NCBI GenBank assembly: GCA_949130495.1
Contig: OX422214.1
Coordinates: forward strand, 255,630,187 to 255,694,186
Direction: 5' to 3'
DNA length: 64,000 nt
Source of the DNA: Sambucus nigra
Taxonomy: Eukaryota > Streptophyta > Magnoliopsida > Dipsacales > Adoxaceae
Shown here: one piece after another, positions 1 through 12,093 of the stretch
How positions within the stretch are numbered: position 1 is the stretch's first letter
Layout of the letters: every line of letters begins with the position of its first letter
Notes under the pieces: model-generated
What the model was told of the DNA's origin: nothing
Databases searched by the model: none
The model's input: the letters and a program-made list of their open reading frames with translations, nothing else
Program-made: the position numbers and the translations under genes

Positions 1-976
1 GCCCGTTAAAGTATGTAGACATTTGGAAGATTTCAAGAAAAAATAATTAAAAAAATGGAACATGTCAAGAAATGGGTTATTTGGTGAATATAAGAAAAGA
101 CAACCTAACTTGAATGAAATTGATAAATGTTCCCATTAAAAGAAAATGTGGGCATTAAATTAAGAAGTTGGATAATGTCCATGAAATAAAGGGATGGTAG
201 AGTAAAGTGATTAAATGGATAATTAAGTAACCAACGAGGTTTAAGCCATATCAATACAAGAGTGTGTTTATTGAAGGTTTATAAGGAAAATAACTATTTT
301 ATAACACGGTGTGTGATTGTGTTAAAAGATCTTTTTCAAGGAAAATATTAAGGAAAATTTGGTGTAAATAAATGAGAAATTTCGAGAAAGGAAGTGTCTT
401 TGCTACAAGGTGTAATTATTTAAGATATTTAACTGGGTGTTCAATCGATAAATAAATGTCAAGTCAAGTAAAAATGGGATTCTTTTTATAGGATTAGGGT
501 GAATTAATCTGAATAAATAAGGTTTTAGAATAAAATGATCTCATGAATTAATGTATAAGTAAGTATATAGATACGAAGTAATTGTATGTGCATGCAACTA
601 ATATTTTAGAGTCTATTTTCTGTCATTCGATTCTATATTGCATTATTTTATTTCCCCCCTAGGCATTCATCTCATTCCCTCCTCTTTGCTATGACAGGTT
701 ATATGTGATCCTGTATTTTAAAGGTGTTACTCTGGTAAGCTTTCTTTTATTTTTTTTCGTTGGTAGCTGTGTATGCTTGTTTTTCTGGGATGCTTCTCAT
801 GCGTCCTTCACGTAGCTTAATTTCTATTAGAAATGCATGTTAAAAAAGTGAAATGATAATGAAGTAAAACTGGACTAGCAACATTATTTAGGTTGCCTCA
901 TTACACTTCATACCTAACGTTCGCGTCGAATCATGTTGACCATGGGTAACCCATAAATCCAGTTTAGGGCATTACA
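1..976 (+). repeat. 5' LTR (3' portion only) of the LARD-like element
   Basis: It ends in GGGCATTACA at 976 and is followed two bases later by a tRNA-iMet primer-binding site. Positions 173-890 match 6259-6978 closely by eye, with scattered substitutions and small indels, which suggests an old insertion. The first 170 bases align poorly with the other copy. The LTR start lies left of the window. Confidence 0.75.
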
Positions 977-978
977 AA

Positions 979-992
979 TGGTATCAGATATC
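979..992 (+). promoter_or_regulatory. Primer-binding site (initiator Met tRNA)
   Basis: TGGTATCAGATATC differs at its end from the TGGTATCAGAGC usually complementary to the 3' end of plant initiator tRNA-Met. It sits two bases after the LTR end. Confidence 0.7.
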
Positions 993-3900
993 TAGGTTCA
1001 TTGTTCCTTTTAGCAGTGATGCTGTGAGGTTAGTAGTGGATATTTGACATCAGTGTTAGTTTTGGTCTGGTGGTGATGGTTACAGTTAATGTTCTGGACA
1101 GTGAAGTCAAGGAGATTAGAAGATGGGCAATTTATTACCAAGTGATATGTGTCCAAGTTAGTTTACATTAATATCTTATGCACTTTTGATGTAGATATGT
1201 TAGTAATTCACGAGTGTCTGTGCAAGCCAATAGTGGAGACACCGCGGTTCTTAATGTGAGGTGATTTTGTGTTAACCCTTATGATGTGAGGGGCCTAGTA
1301 ATATGTTAACAAAGGTGAATAATGTCCATTGAATTAGAAACTCGAGTTTTTTAAAGTTAACTGTGGAGGTTAGGTGACTGGAGTGTCATGACTAAGCAAT
1401 ATTGAGTTTATGATGTGGATGCATTAATTTCCTTGGTTAAGTACTTATGTGTAATTAGAATCAATGATGTGATTAGGTGAACTTTATCTTTGGGGTAGTA
1501 TCATGTCATAAGCATTTGATAACTCAGGGGCATGTAGAATCATGTCGATTATTACTTGAGGATGTGTGTTCGGTCTGAGTCGATAGAATACTATCACAGG
1601 AAGTAAGTGCCTTGGTAATTTTCAGGTAAAAGTTATCTCTCGTAAGCTATGATGAAAGTTACGGGCCATTAACTGTGAGTGTGTTATATGTGAAACAATA
1701 ATAAGTTTAAGTAACTAGGAATGAACCCTAGATTGGATTCTATAATGAGGTTTTAGAAAGTATATTGCAACTTTTGAGGAATAATATCCTTTATGATGCC
1801 GGTGGTGAGGACTTAAAGTCTTATAGGTTGTGCACAACGCCTTATATTATGTCGAAATCTTTAGTAGTGTTTGTTTGGAATTTAATACATGGTTTATGGC
1901 ATCAACCATATGGAAGGAACTTTTCGTATATTTATGGGATCTTAAGGAGGGGGTTATAGGTTAGACCTATGCCAGAGTTCAAAGAAAAGGGGAAATAATT
2001 TTTTTATCTAAATATCATAGCCAATCTAGTGGCCTGAGTGATGACTGAATGTGAGGGGATTTCATTATAAGTAGGATTTAAGGAGCTCTTGGATTTTATG
2101 TGAGACTGATTGTATGTGGAGTCATTAGGAATGGAAATAAATTTGCTATGTCTCCTTGAGTTATTTAGTGATTAAAGTGCACCATGTGTAGAGTCTTTTA
2201 GAATATTGTTTTTGCGAGTACTTGAGAGTCATGATGTGGATATTGAGAATTTGTAGAGCGTACATGCGATGAGAGAGTTATAGGTGATGAAATCTTGTTA
2301 GTTTTTTATGACTTTTTTGTGGGGTATGATTAATGTCCTCATGGAACCAGTTAAGTTCGATATTATGAAACACTACTGTTCTAGTGATGATTGTATAGCG
2401 GGTCAAGTAATGATCTCAGGTTGTTGGTCCAATCATAAGGAGTCAAATATTGTAGTCCTTAGTGAGGTCATCTAAGTTGATACAAGTAGTTAAGGTAAAT
2501 TTCGAACGGTAATTAAAGATTAGTGCCTCGGTTGGGAATGATGCTTGTTTATCCTAAATTAACTATTGTATGAAGTATAGTGCTTGATTTGTACGGGTAC
2601 TAGGAAATGCACCCGGGACTTAGATTGATGATATTATGATAAGGCCTTAAAAATGTCAGCTTAGATGGGATATTAAAACATAATTGGGATGTTGATAGGT
2701 GTCAACGAAGTATGTTGGAATAGCCAATGAAGGGAAAGGGTTAGTTCTTGTCAAATCCTACCAAACTAGTACGGATTGGTAAGCGTAGAGCTGCGTAGTA
2801 CTTGTTATCTTTATAGAGCCAATGTTGATCGGCGTGGCAATCACATAAATTTAGTTTGGGAAGAACCTATAAATAGGCACAATGACGACCTTGTGTCATT
2901 AGTGGTTATACTAAGACGAATGTTTCACCTAGTTGGGTACTGCCTAAGGATATGTTGGGCTATGACCATGGTACGATAAAGTAGACAGTGTCTAATGTGG
3001 GTTACGTTAGTCATGACATTACATTGACTAGAGAGATGCACTATCCAAAATGGCGTTGGCATTTGTCGATTGGAGTGACTCACATTTATCAAGGATGAAA
3101 CCTTATTCTTAAAGAGGGAAGTTCAACATTTGACTTTTTAAGGAGATATTGGTTCGTAAGTTACTTTCATCTCGAATAGATAAGTGATTAGTGGTCGATT
3201 CATCACGATTGGTAACTCAAGCTAGGGTGTATGGCTATGGTAGGACCCGTTAAGAATGCTTGGGAGCAATAATTGACTTCGAGTATGTGACATAGTTTTG
3301 CCTTTCATAAACCATAACATTTGCATGCTAATGGGATTCCCTCGGAATGATTGTTTGTTCATTCCAATTCCATTTAGTATTTCAGTTTTGATAATCGGGG
3401 ACCATGTTCGTTCGATTCTAATGATTGAGGATAATGTCCTTCCAATTTCACTGGTATGGTATTGTTCTATGTGACGATTTGGTCATAGCGCGATATGGCT
3501 CAGTATGTGTGCGGATGGAACTGGTGTGGTCATTTCATTTTGGAAACTGGGCACGCTCTTATTTGAAATATTGCTTTGTTTACACAAATTCCATTTGTGT
3601 GTTGCTGAACGTTCTGCATGATTATTTTCTCATAGTATGCACATTCCATAAGATTAGTGATCTTATAAATTGGTCGATATGGTGATTAGAGGCTCTACTT
3701 ATAAAGAGCATAATTATGATTCGAGGATATAATAAGGTGTTAAAATTCGAGAAAACTTGGCACGTAGCGTTATTTTGCCACAATGAGTGGATTAGTACAA
3801 TACTCGGGTGATTGCTTCATAATTAGACACCTAGAGTGACCTTAGGTTCACAGAGGAATCTTTTGGAAGGTGTTAGTTGGTGCATGATTGTGTCTTGGTT

Positions 3901-4426
3901 GGTGTGTTGCTCCTCAGAGTAAGTAACTAGATATGTGATAATGTGAGGTTGGTATCAAGTTAAGTGAATTTGCACGGTCAGTAGGACCCGAGAATCTCGG
4001 GAGACTCAGGATATGCAGTCCTAGGAATTGAAATAATATATGATAATGGATTGAGTGATAGTCGTGTATCGTCTTGCTTTTGGGTTAGCGTAAATCGCCA
4101 GAGAGTGTTGCCTGATGGGGGCGCCAATATGCTTTAGGTATTCACGAAGTAATCTTCGTATTTGATTAAGCATGATCATTGAGTAAGAGGATACTCGAGG
4201 ACGGTTATGTGACTTTGATGGCTAGCCTGATAGTGAGTGTTAAAGCATGTAACATGTCGAGCCCTTTAGTGATAGCACCTTGTGAGGAGCGTATGATGAC
4301 ATTTTAGTGATAGAGGACTTCAATGATCTAGCCTTAAGGGAATCCTATGACTTAGCATAAGAGTTAATAAACCCCAGGAACTTGAAGAATTAATGGATTG
4401 ATAATTTCACGGACAAAATTTCCTAA
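993..4426 (+). other. Internal region of LARD-like element, no coding capacity seen
   Basis: About 3.4 kb between the primer-binding site and the polypurine tract. I looked in three forward frames for zinc knuckles, a protease DTG/DSG, RT motifs and integrase motifs and found none. The short open frames near 1765, 2776 and 3425 have no recognisable content. The length and lack of coding fit a LARD. Confidence 0.6.
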
Positions 4427-4437
4427 GAAGGGAATAA
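4427..4437 (+). promoter_or_regulatory. Polypurine tract
   Basis: AGAAGGGAATA-type purine run directly before the 3' LTR start TGTAACACCC. It would prime plus-strand synthesis. Confidence 0.6.
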
Positions 4438-6980
4438 TGTAACACCCACCCTCGTGACTTTGAACTTACCCGAGCGATTTGGTTAATTTATGTGACTCAA
4501 TTGGTCTTTGGACCATACAAGATGAATTATGGGTAGAATTTGGGTAATATAGTGGCCTTGGTGCAATTAATTGGGAGAAGGATAGACCTAAAGGTAATAT
4601 TTAGAAAATTCAGGGCGTTCGGACGAAACTCGAAGTCGTTCGATCAGATTCAAGTCTCATTCGAATGGTCTCCTAATGGCAATCTAGAAAAACACCTATG
4701 TATAGAATTTAACACTCTCGTTATAACCTCGTTCAAAGTAATTTTGAATGAGATGTATTTCTTGTTTGAACGAGTGGTTGCCTGGTTTGAACGAAATGGG
4801 AGTTCTCGTTCGAACGAGATCCATTCCTGTTCGAATAAGACAATCATAAATAATTTTTTGCAATTTAGGTCATTTTAGGGATTGGGGCATTTTAACAAAT
4901 CCCCCCCGCCCAAAGAAAAACATTTTAGTCTATTTAAGGAATGTTGGGGCCATTTAAGTCCCATTTTAATTAGATTTCTCTTTCTCTTTCTCTCTCTCTC
5001 TAGTCTTGAGAGCTCCACCTCCTCCTACCACTACAACACCACTACCCCTCCACCCTAAACATCTATATTTACCTCATATTCCACCTTATTTAAGCCTATA
5101 AAACCCACCTACACCATTTATTAGTCAAGATGAAATTTTGTGGAGTTGTTGTTGTTTGGGGAAGGGGGGGGGGGGGGGGGGGGGAGGAAACTAGAAGACA
5201 AGTGGACTTTGAAGGGGGTCTTGCTTGGAGATTTCATGGAGGCAAGCATAGTGGAGCTAGATAAACCCTTTAAGTCTACCTAAGGCGGTAGGATATTTAC
5301 ATATTCTTCTATATTTCATTCTACCATTGTTGGAGTTTCCTTAAGGTGGGAAAACTATATTCTTAGTTTAAGAACTCTATTTCTCAATAGTATTGGTCTT
5401 GTAGTTAGAGTTTATAAGAGTAGGATGCATGCATGATTTAAAAAGGTGTTTCTTATGGTTTTGAGTAAAATGGCATATAAATTATTTTAACAATGGGGAG
5501 TAAAATGATATATTTCAAGAAAATTGGTGTTAAACATTTTATGTAATAAAATATTTTGAAAATAATATTATCTTGGTAAAGATATTTTATGAACAAATGT
5601 TTCATGGTTTTCTTGTAAGATTTGGAATTTTCAAAAAAGTAGTAATTTATTCAAGTTTTGAAGGATAAAAAATATCTTTAGTCTTGAATAATATGTAGTT
5701 GTAAATTTTATGAAATTTCTTGAATAAATCATGTGTTAAACTCACTTTCTTGGATTTTTGGACTTAAAATTCATCTTCCCATATGTATAAATTTGTAGTA
5801 TTTTGATGATAGGCATATAAACAAGTTTAATGGAGGTTTTAATGATTTTTAACTTGTAATAAATAAATAAGTGTTTAAAATGTGATAAGTGCATGGTCTT
5901 AAGGCTACATGTGTTAGTAAAGGAAAATGGCATTTTTCTTATAAAGTAGTCTTCAAAATATTTAATGATCTCTTAAAGAAAGAAAGTAGTGAAATAAAGA
6001 GATTTACAACTTAAGAAGTACTCGAAAGTGTTGGAATTTGTGTGAATGAATTAAAAACATTGAGAAGATGGCGTGTATAACTTAATGTTTTGGGAAAATA
6101 ACACTTGTAAAAATAAAGAAAAATGCAAGTTTGGAAATAAATGGGTAAAAGAGTGATTTTACATAAAGTGAAATATTTTTTATGAAATAAAAATGTTAGA
6201 AATGATGTTACACAAATAGTCCCATATGAAAGTGATTTTGGAATATGCTGAAATATATTACTATGGATAATGTCCATGAAATAAAGATGTGGTAAAGTAA
6301 AGTGATTAAATGGGTAATTATTTAACCTAATGAGGTTTAAGTCACAATCAACACAAGAGTGTGTTTATGAAAGGTTTATAAGGTAAATAAGTATTTTATA
6401 ACATGGTGTATGCGTGTGTTGAAAGGTAGTTTTCCAGAGAAATACTAAGGAAAATTTGGTGGAAATAAATTAGAAATTTCGAGAAAAGAACTGTCTTTGC
6501 TACAAGGTGTAATTGTTTAAGGTATTTAACCTGGTGCGTTCAATTAAGAAATAAATGTCAAGTCAAGCAAAAAGAGGATTCTTTTTTAATATTAAGGTGA
6601 ATTGATCCGAATAAATAACGTTTTGAAATAAAATTGTCTCATGAATTAATGTATACATATGCATATAGATACGAAGTAATTGCATGTGCATGCAGCTAAC
6701 GTGTTAGAGTATATTCTATGTCGTTCGATTCTATATTGCATTGTTTTATTTTCTAGGCATTCATCTCATTCCCTCTTCTTTGTCACGGCAGGTTATATGC
6801 GGCTCCGTGTTTTGAGGGCGTTACTCAGGTAAGCTTTCTTTTATTTTTTACATTAATAGCTCTGTATGCTTGAATTCTAGGGATTCTTCCCACAGGTCCC
6901 TCACATAGCTTGATTTAAATTAGCAACACATGTTAATCAAGTGAAACGATAATTAAGAAAAACTGGACTAGAAACACAAT
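4438..6980 (+). repeat. 3' LTR of LARD-like element, 3' end deleted
   Basis: Begins TGTAACACCCACC. It contains a cluster of TTCGAA-centred palindromes at about 4630-4845, including a perfect 16-base palindrome TCTCGTTCGAACGAGA at 4804-4819. A run of 21 G lies at 5164-5184. Alignment with the 5' LTR stops at about 6978, some 90 bases short of the expected ATTACA end, and Tat reverse transcriptase sequence starts immediately. The junction is therefore a deletion, not a clean insertion edge. Confidence 0.7.
5164..5184 (+). repeat. Poly-G tract of 21 bases
   Basis: An uninterrupted G run inside the 3' LTR. The matching part of the 5' LTR lies outside the window, so it is unknown whether the tract predates insertion. 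Homopolymers this long are prone to sequencing error. Confidence 0.85.
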
Positions 6981-7660
6981 TAAGTCAAAAGCTTGAGATG
7001 GATGAATCATATCGCAGGTCTCAAGGAGACATTCACCATCCTCAACAAGTACAATATTAAACTAAACCAAAAAATATTCAGTAGGGGTGTGTTTCGGGAA
7101 GTTTTTGGGGTTTATTGTCGCCATACGGGGGAATAAAAGTGAACCCCTAAAAGATTCAAGTTGTCTTAGACATGAGGAGTCCAAAGAAAATTAAGGAAGT
7201 ACATTCATAAATCGGGTGTATAACGAAATTAGGCAAGTTCGTCATAGGGTGACAGACAAGTGTATGTCCTTCTTCTAAATACTAAATATGGCCTTCATCT
7301 GGACAAATAATTTAATCAAGGTATTTATAATTTGAATAAGTATCTAGTTGAAGCCTAACTCCTTTCCAAACTTATCCCATGTGAAGAGTTATATATCTAT
7401 TTGGTGGTTTCATAATCGGTTGTCAACTCAGTGATCATTACAGACGACAATGGTATTCAATGAATCGGGTACTATGTAAGTATATTATTTAGAGGAGGGA
7501 TAAGAATATAGGTACTCAAAAATTAAGAAATTAGCCTTTGCATTCATAAACTTTCTCGAAAGCTGAGATCTTACTTCTAAGTACATATCATAATCTTCCT
7601 TATGGACCACCCCCCAAATAAGTTTTACAAAAAGTAGAGGTCTTCGTTTAGCGGTGAAAA
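6981..7660 (+). pseudogene. Tat-lineage Ty3/gypsy RT-RNase H fragment (host piece 1)
   Basis: Across frameshifts and stops the translation gives LVKS just after the expected RT YIDD box, then LKETFTILNKYNIKLN, GGIKVNP, KIKEV, VTDKCMSFF, a CEELYIYL motif, and YYVSKL near the RNase H start. These follow the order of the RT thumb and connection to RNase H in Tat/Athila-type gypsy polyproteins. The fragment stops near 7650 at the codons that in this family lead into a (S)GRLMxW motif. That motif begins the fragment at 44184, so the two pieces are probably halves of one element. No intact frame remains. Confidence 0.8.
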
Positions 7661-7918
7661 TGTAACCTTTTTGTATAATATTTTAATAAGCAATCTCTCG
7701 TGACAAAACATTTGAGTCATACATAATGTCGATCCCAAAATTTTGATACACTAGATGAGTGACATTGTCTTTGTCTTTTACCGATGAACATTGTGAATGC
7801 TTGGAGATAATTCAAATTTAAAGCCATTTGTTTCCGAGTTTGAAGAGTTTCCTTTTTATGGAATCGATTTATATTTTGGCTATTGCACACACTCGTGGCC
7901 TTTTAAATATTGAGATTT
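7661..7918 (+). repeat. 5' LTR remnant of copia element 1
   Basis: Aligns with 42851-43115 in the same orientation, sharing for instance aaaacatttgag, aatgtcgatccca and ccttttaaa.attgagat. Similarity stops abruptly near 7918, where the 3' LTR copy continues for another kilobase. Confidence 0.75.
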
Positions 7919-7957
7919 TCGAAAAGGCACTCAAGTGAAACCACGAAAGTGGGGTAA
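7919..7957 (+). other. Short stretch between LTR remnant and psbJ start
   Basis: It ends in ggggtaa directly before the psbJ start codon. It may be plastid psbL-psbJ spacer carried with the gene fragment, but I cannot confirm this from memory. Confidence 0.35.
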
Positions 7958-8055
7958 ATGGACGATACTACTGGAAGAATTCCACTTTGGATAATAGGTA
8001 CTATAGCTGGTATTCTTGTGATCGGTTTAATAGGTATTTTCTTTTAGGGTTCATA
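7958..8055 (+). pseudogene. psbJ: Plastid psbJ fragment (NUPT) captured at a deletion junction
   Basis: From the ATG at 7958 the frame reads MDDTTGRIPLWIIGT and continues into AGILVIGLIGIFF, then a TAG. PsbJ is a single-helix photosystem II subunit of about 40 residues encoded in plastid DNA. The match covers the first 29 codons, with Ala2 changed to Asp, a Val to Ile change, and the Tyr codon after FF changed from TAT to TAG. Similarity fades by about 8055, before the psbJ C-terminus. The piece lies between a truncated LTR and a truncated copia polyprotein, so it is plastid-derived filler and not a functional gene. It most likely arrived during repair of a double-strand break. Confidence 0.9.
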
Positions 8056-10726
8056 GGTTATCAAAGAGAGTGAAAGTTGTGTGGTCATTGTAGCTTACAA
8101 AGTTCAAATGTGTCAAATTGGTATTTTGATATTAGTTGTTATAGGAACATGACAGTAGTGAAGTACTTATTTACTTCCCTTAAGTATTAAAATGGAGGTT
8201 CGATTATGTTTGATAATGGTAAGAAGTCATGTGTGTGAAAGAGAACCGTGAGAGTTTTAGAAAGTACTACACTTCAAAATATTATACATTGAAGAACCTA
8301 TGGCTAATCTCATTAGCGTAAGTCAATTATGTGATGATGGTCACCTTATGAATTTCTCCAAGGGCGAGTGATTGGTTAGAAAAGAAAGGATGGTGAATTG
8401 ATGCGAGGAGTGATTTAAAGTGAGAATTTTGATGTATTGGTAAGTGATTAAGATGTTGTGTGTCAAAATAAAAAGATAGAGTTGACTGATTTTTGGCATC
8501 AAACATTAGGACACATTAAACTTTGGGATTTAGAGAATTTGTCAGAAAAGAAGTGAGTCAGGGGTCTTCCTAATCTAGGAAATTTAGAGAGTAAAGTTTG
8601 TGGAACATGCCAAAAAGGGAAGCAAATCAAATTTCTAATAAGGAGTTGACAGATATTACAATCTTTAGGTAATCAGAGTTAGTACATGTAGATTTAATGG
8701 ATCCTTATAAAATCGAGAGCATATGAGGAAATAGGTAGTGTTTTGTGATGGTGGATGACTTTTCACAATTCACCTTTGTTGGTTTATGAGAGAGAAGACA
8801 TATTCGTTTAAATTTCTGTCTTTGCATAAGAAGATCCAAAATGAATCATCATTGCCCATAGTGAGATTGAAGAGTGACCATGTATCCTAGTGCATTAAAT
8901 CTGTGAGTTGAGAATTATTGTGATGAGGTTGGGATAAAGCATGAATTTTTTGTCCTTCCACAATAAAATGGAGTTATTGAGAAAAATAATAGAACTTTGG
9001 GAGAATCGACACTTTGTATGATGGAGGCAAAAACTTGCCTATAAGATTTTGGGCCGAGGTAATGCAATTGGTATGCCACACTTCAAATAGGGTAGAACCT
9101 TTACTAAAAATATTCCTTAAGAACTTTGGAAAGGAAATAAGCCTACTATATAGTATTCTATAACAATTTCTGTATCCTCATGTCAATGAGTATTTGACTT
9201 GAGAAGTGTGGATGGGATATTTCTTAGTTATTCACAAAGTAGCTAAGCATATCATGTCAACAATTTGGAAAGTAAGAAAGGTGTAGGAAACTTTTAATAT
9301 AGTGATAAATGATGACATTTTAATGTGGTTAACTTGGATGATGAGTTTGAGGGAGATATTTTAGAGCCTAAGGTTGTGGAGGCTAGGAGTTTGTATGTAG
9401 GAGAGTCTATTTCCTCTAGGAGAAACATTGAGGGAAATTCTTTCTTAAATGAGTCCAGGGTGAGTAAGGTGATAGGGACAAGGGTTCCTAAATAGGGTCG
9501 ATGTGAGCCCACTCCATATAGAATAATTAGAAATCTTAAGAGTTGTGTTAAGATAAAAAATCAACTTTTGAATGAACTTTACTTTCAATGTTTCACATCC
9601 AAAAATGAACCTAAGAACATCAAAGAGGCTTTACAAAATGAAAATTAGATAGGTTCAATTCAAGAAGAACTCAATCAATTTGAAAGACGTAAGGTTTGGA
9701 AATTGGTCCAAGACCTCAAAATCAAAATGTTATTGGCATAAAATGTATTTATACAAATAAATTCGATAAACATGGAGTAATCATGAGAAATAAGTCATGT
9801 CTTGTTGCTCAAGTTTATTCAGAAATTGAGGGAATTAATTTTAATGAGAACTTTGCCCTGATCGCAAGGTTGGAAAGTGTGATACTTTTGCTTGTTATTA
9901 CGGGTTTTTTGGAATTCTATCTTTTTCAAATGGATGTTAAAAGTGTATTTTTTAATTATGTGTTAAATGAGAGAGCTTACATGGAGAAACCCAAAGGGTT
10001 TGAAGACCTGAAATTTCCAAATCATATGTTTAAACTCTATAAGGCATTGTATGGTCTCAAATAAGTTCCAAGAGTTTGGTATAAGATATTGGCCTTACAT
10101 CTTCAAAAAATTAGTTTTAAGATAAGTGGTGTTAATGGGACACTTTTCATGAGAAGATATAACGATAGTTTACTTATAGTTCAATTTATGTGGACTATAT
10201 TGTTTTTAGCTCTACCAAAGGAAAGTATGCTCAATGTGAGTGGGACATAAAAGTTAGGATTGCGGTATCCCTTTGATACTAACGAATCACTTTATCCATA
10301 CATGTATTCTAATTGGGAGGGGGATGTCGTTGATATAAAAATTACCTAGGTGTTTTTTTTGGCACATTCACCGTTTCATGGCTTTTTAAAAAGAAAAAGT
10401 CCATATCTTTCTCCACGGTAGAATTCAAGTACATAGGGGCAAAGAGTTATTGTACCCAACTTCTTTTGATGCAAAAAATGTTACTTGATTATGAATTAGA
10501 TCAAGGAATACTGAAACTATATTGCAATAATATGAGTGCTATAGATATTTTAAAAAATTCGATGAAACACTTAAGAAAAAAAACATATTAAGTCATCACT
10601 TCATTAGGGATTTTTTTAACAACATTCCATCACTATGTCTTATGTCCCTATGGAAAATAAATTTGGGGAAATCTTAACTAAACCATTAGAAATTTCTAGG
10701 TTTCGATACCTTGGAAGTGTAATGTA
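8056..10726 (+). pseudogene. Copia pol remnant of element 1 (PR-INT-RT-RNase H)
   Basis: The domain order is that of Ty1/copia. Protease remnant near 8119 reads WYFDISCYRNMT, with the catalytic DSG changed to DIS. The GAG-pre-integrase zinc region near 8490-8630 shows FWHQTLGHIK and CGTCQKGKQ. The integrase core (about 8680-9100) includes LVHVDLM and NGVIEKNNRTL. RT begins near 9640 and is open at 9696-10064 with CIYTNKFDKHG, QMDVKSVFFNYVLNE and HMFKLYKALYGLK. RNase H near 10390-10570 shows ISLSTVEFKYIGAKSYCTQLL and LYCNNMSAIDIL. Many stops and frameshifts are present and the N-terminal gag is absent. Confidence 0.85.
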
Positions 10727-10912
10727 ACGAGTGTTCTTGACTTTGATGACTTGAAAGCTTGTAATTACATTACACTGCACGAATTCACAAATGGTGTTGA
10801 TAACTTGTCATTTTACCAGCATTTGCATATTTAAAGTTGAAAATCAATCTTGAATGAGTTTCATAAGCATTCCATGGTCTACTTTGAGAATATGATATTT
10901 TCAAATAAATGA
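10727..10912 (+). other. 3' internal region of element 1, left part
   Basis: Non-coding sequence between the RNase H end and the 5' LTR of inserted element 2. The matching right part resumes at 41912. No motif seen. Confidence 0.5.
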
Positions 10913-12034
10913 TGTAAGATCACGATTTTGTAATTGCCCATAGATTAGGAATTTTAGCGTATCTCGTTACAAATCGTTGCTACAAACCGAAGACTACATA
11001 TGCATTTTCTACCACGATCTTTGAAGACTTGTTAATGACCGAGAATTATTTCCATCTTTCACATCATGAACGTTTCTAGAGGTATACGGACTAGTGGTTT
11101 TTTTTCTTAGTCAAATTATATTTTAGGATGATTGTTGTCTTGAACTAGAGGCATTTTTCTAAAATGAATTTTTGAAATAATTTTTTTTTATCTTTAATCT
11201 TTTTAAAAATAGATTTAAATCTCGTTCGAATGAGATCAGCTTTTTGCTCGAACATACTTCAAATAAGTATCGACGAGTTACACTCTATTCAATAGAACCA
11301 AACTCATTTATACGTTGCTCGAATAATAATGTATTCTCGTTCAAACGATATGGCACTTCATCAGAATGAAACCTTATTTTTGTTCAAATGATGTCTCATT
11401 TTCATTTAAACGAGATCACTACCTTGAAATTCATGTTTATATATAAAAATATTTCTACTGACCTAATTTCAAAAGAACTTTGGGTGACAATGAAATCCAA
11501 TACCTGTTCCAAAAGTTTTCCTTTTTGTATTTCACAAAGCTTTTTTCCTTTACAAATCATTCATCCCTCTTTATGATTTGTTGAGATATTTCAAACCCTA
11601 GTTTCCATAGACATTTCAAGCCCTTATAGAGACTGGATCTATGACTAACCTTTGTGGTGTTGCGACTCTACAGCTGAAGAAGAAGGCTGATCGATGGATA
11701 CCTAGGTAAATCCACTTCTTGTGGACAGTTCCGGACTATGTTGTATTTTTAGAAGATTTGAATACCCCATACGTTATACTTAGTGGAGCTAAGTAGTCTG
11801 TAATTCGACTGTGTCTGTAAAACTCTGTAAAGTGTTGAATACTAGGTTTTGCCCCAAAGGGATTTTACCTTACTTATTTTGTGTCTTTTATTTTATTATG
11901 TGATTGATTAGTATTTAATTTCAACTTCACCCTCGCATGCATACATAATATCAATCATGATAAAATTTGGTTTAAATTGGAATTTTTATGTGAGTAACCT
12001 AAATATGAAGTATCCACACGAACTTGCATTGTCA
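10913..12034 (+). repeat. 5' LTR of element 2
   Basis: Starts TGTAAGAT and ends TTGTCA just before the primer-binding site. Aligns with 40327-41911 over most of its length, with many substitutions and indels. It holds imperfect ctcgttcgaatgagatc-type palindromes near 11220-11405. Confidence 0.75.
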
Positions 12035-12038
12035 GATA

Positions 12039-12050
12039 GGTACCAGAGCT
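12039..12050 (+). promoter_or_regulatory. Primer-binding site of element 2
   Basis: GGTACCAGAGCT is one substitution away from the GGTATCAGAGC complement of initiator tRNA-Met and lies four bases after the LTR end. Confidence 0.65.
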
Positions 12051-12093
12051 GGTTATACTAAGTTTTTTGGGATCTTTTAAAGTTTTGATCTAA

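Larger units (their letters stand above)
1..6980 (+). mobile_element. Non-coding (LARD-like) LTR retrotransposon, 5' end outside window
   Basis: The stretch at 173-890 recurs at about 6259-6978 in the same orientation, for example the phrase starting ggataatgtccatgaaataa. These are the two LTRs of one element. The left copy ends in ATTACA and is followed by a primer-binding site. The right copy starts TGTAACACCC after a purine-rich tract. The sequence around 4409-4450 (acggacaaaatttcc, then the purine tract, then TGTAACACCC) resembles the pol-end/PPT/LTR junction of chromoviral Ty3/gypsy elements. No gag or pol motif is readable in the interior, so this is either a large retrotransposon derivative or an extremely decayed copy. 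The 3' LTR lacks about its last 90 bases. Confidence 0.75.

Noticed and set aside
1765..3685. Short open frames in the LARD interior
   Set aside because: No domain content and no consistent frame; expected by chance.
5164..5184. G-quadruplex regulatory element
   Set aside because: A pure G run can form quadruplexes, but with no conserved second copy visible it is more simply slippage or sequencing error.
7958..8055. psbJ as a working gene
   Set aside because: It lacks the last 11 codons, has a stop at the Tyr after IFF, and no plastid operon context.
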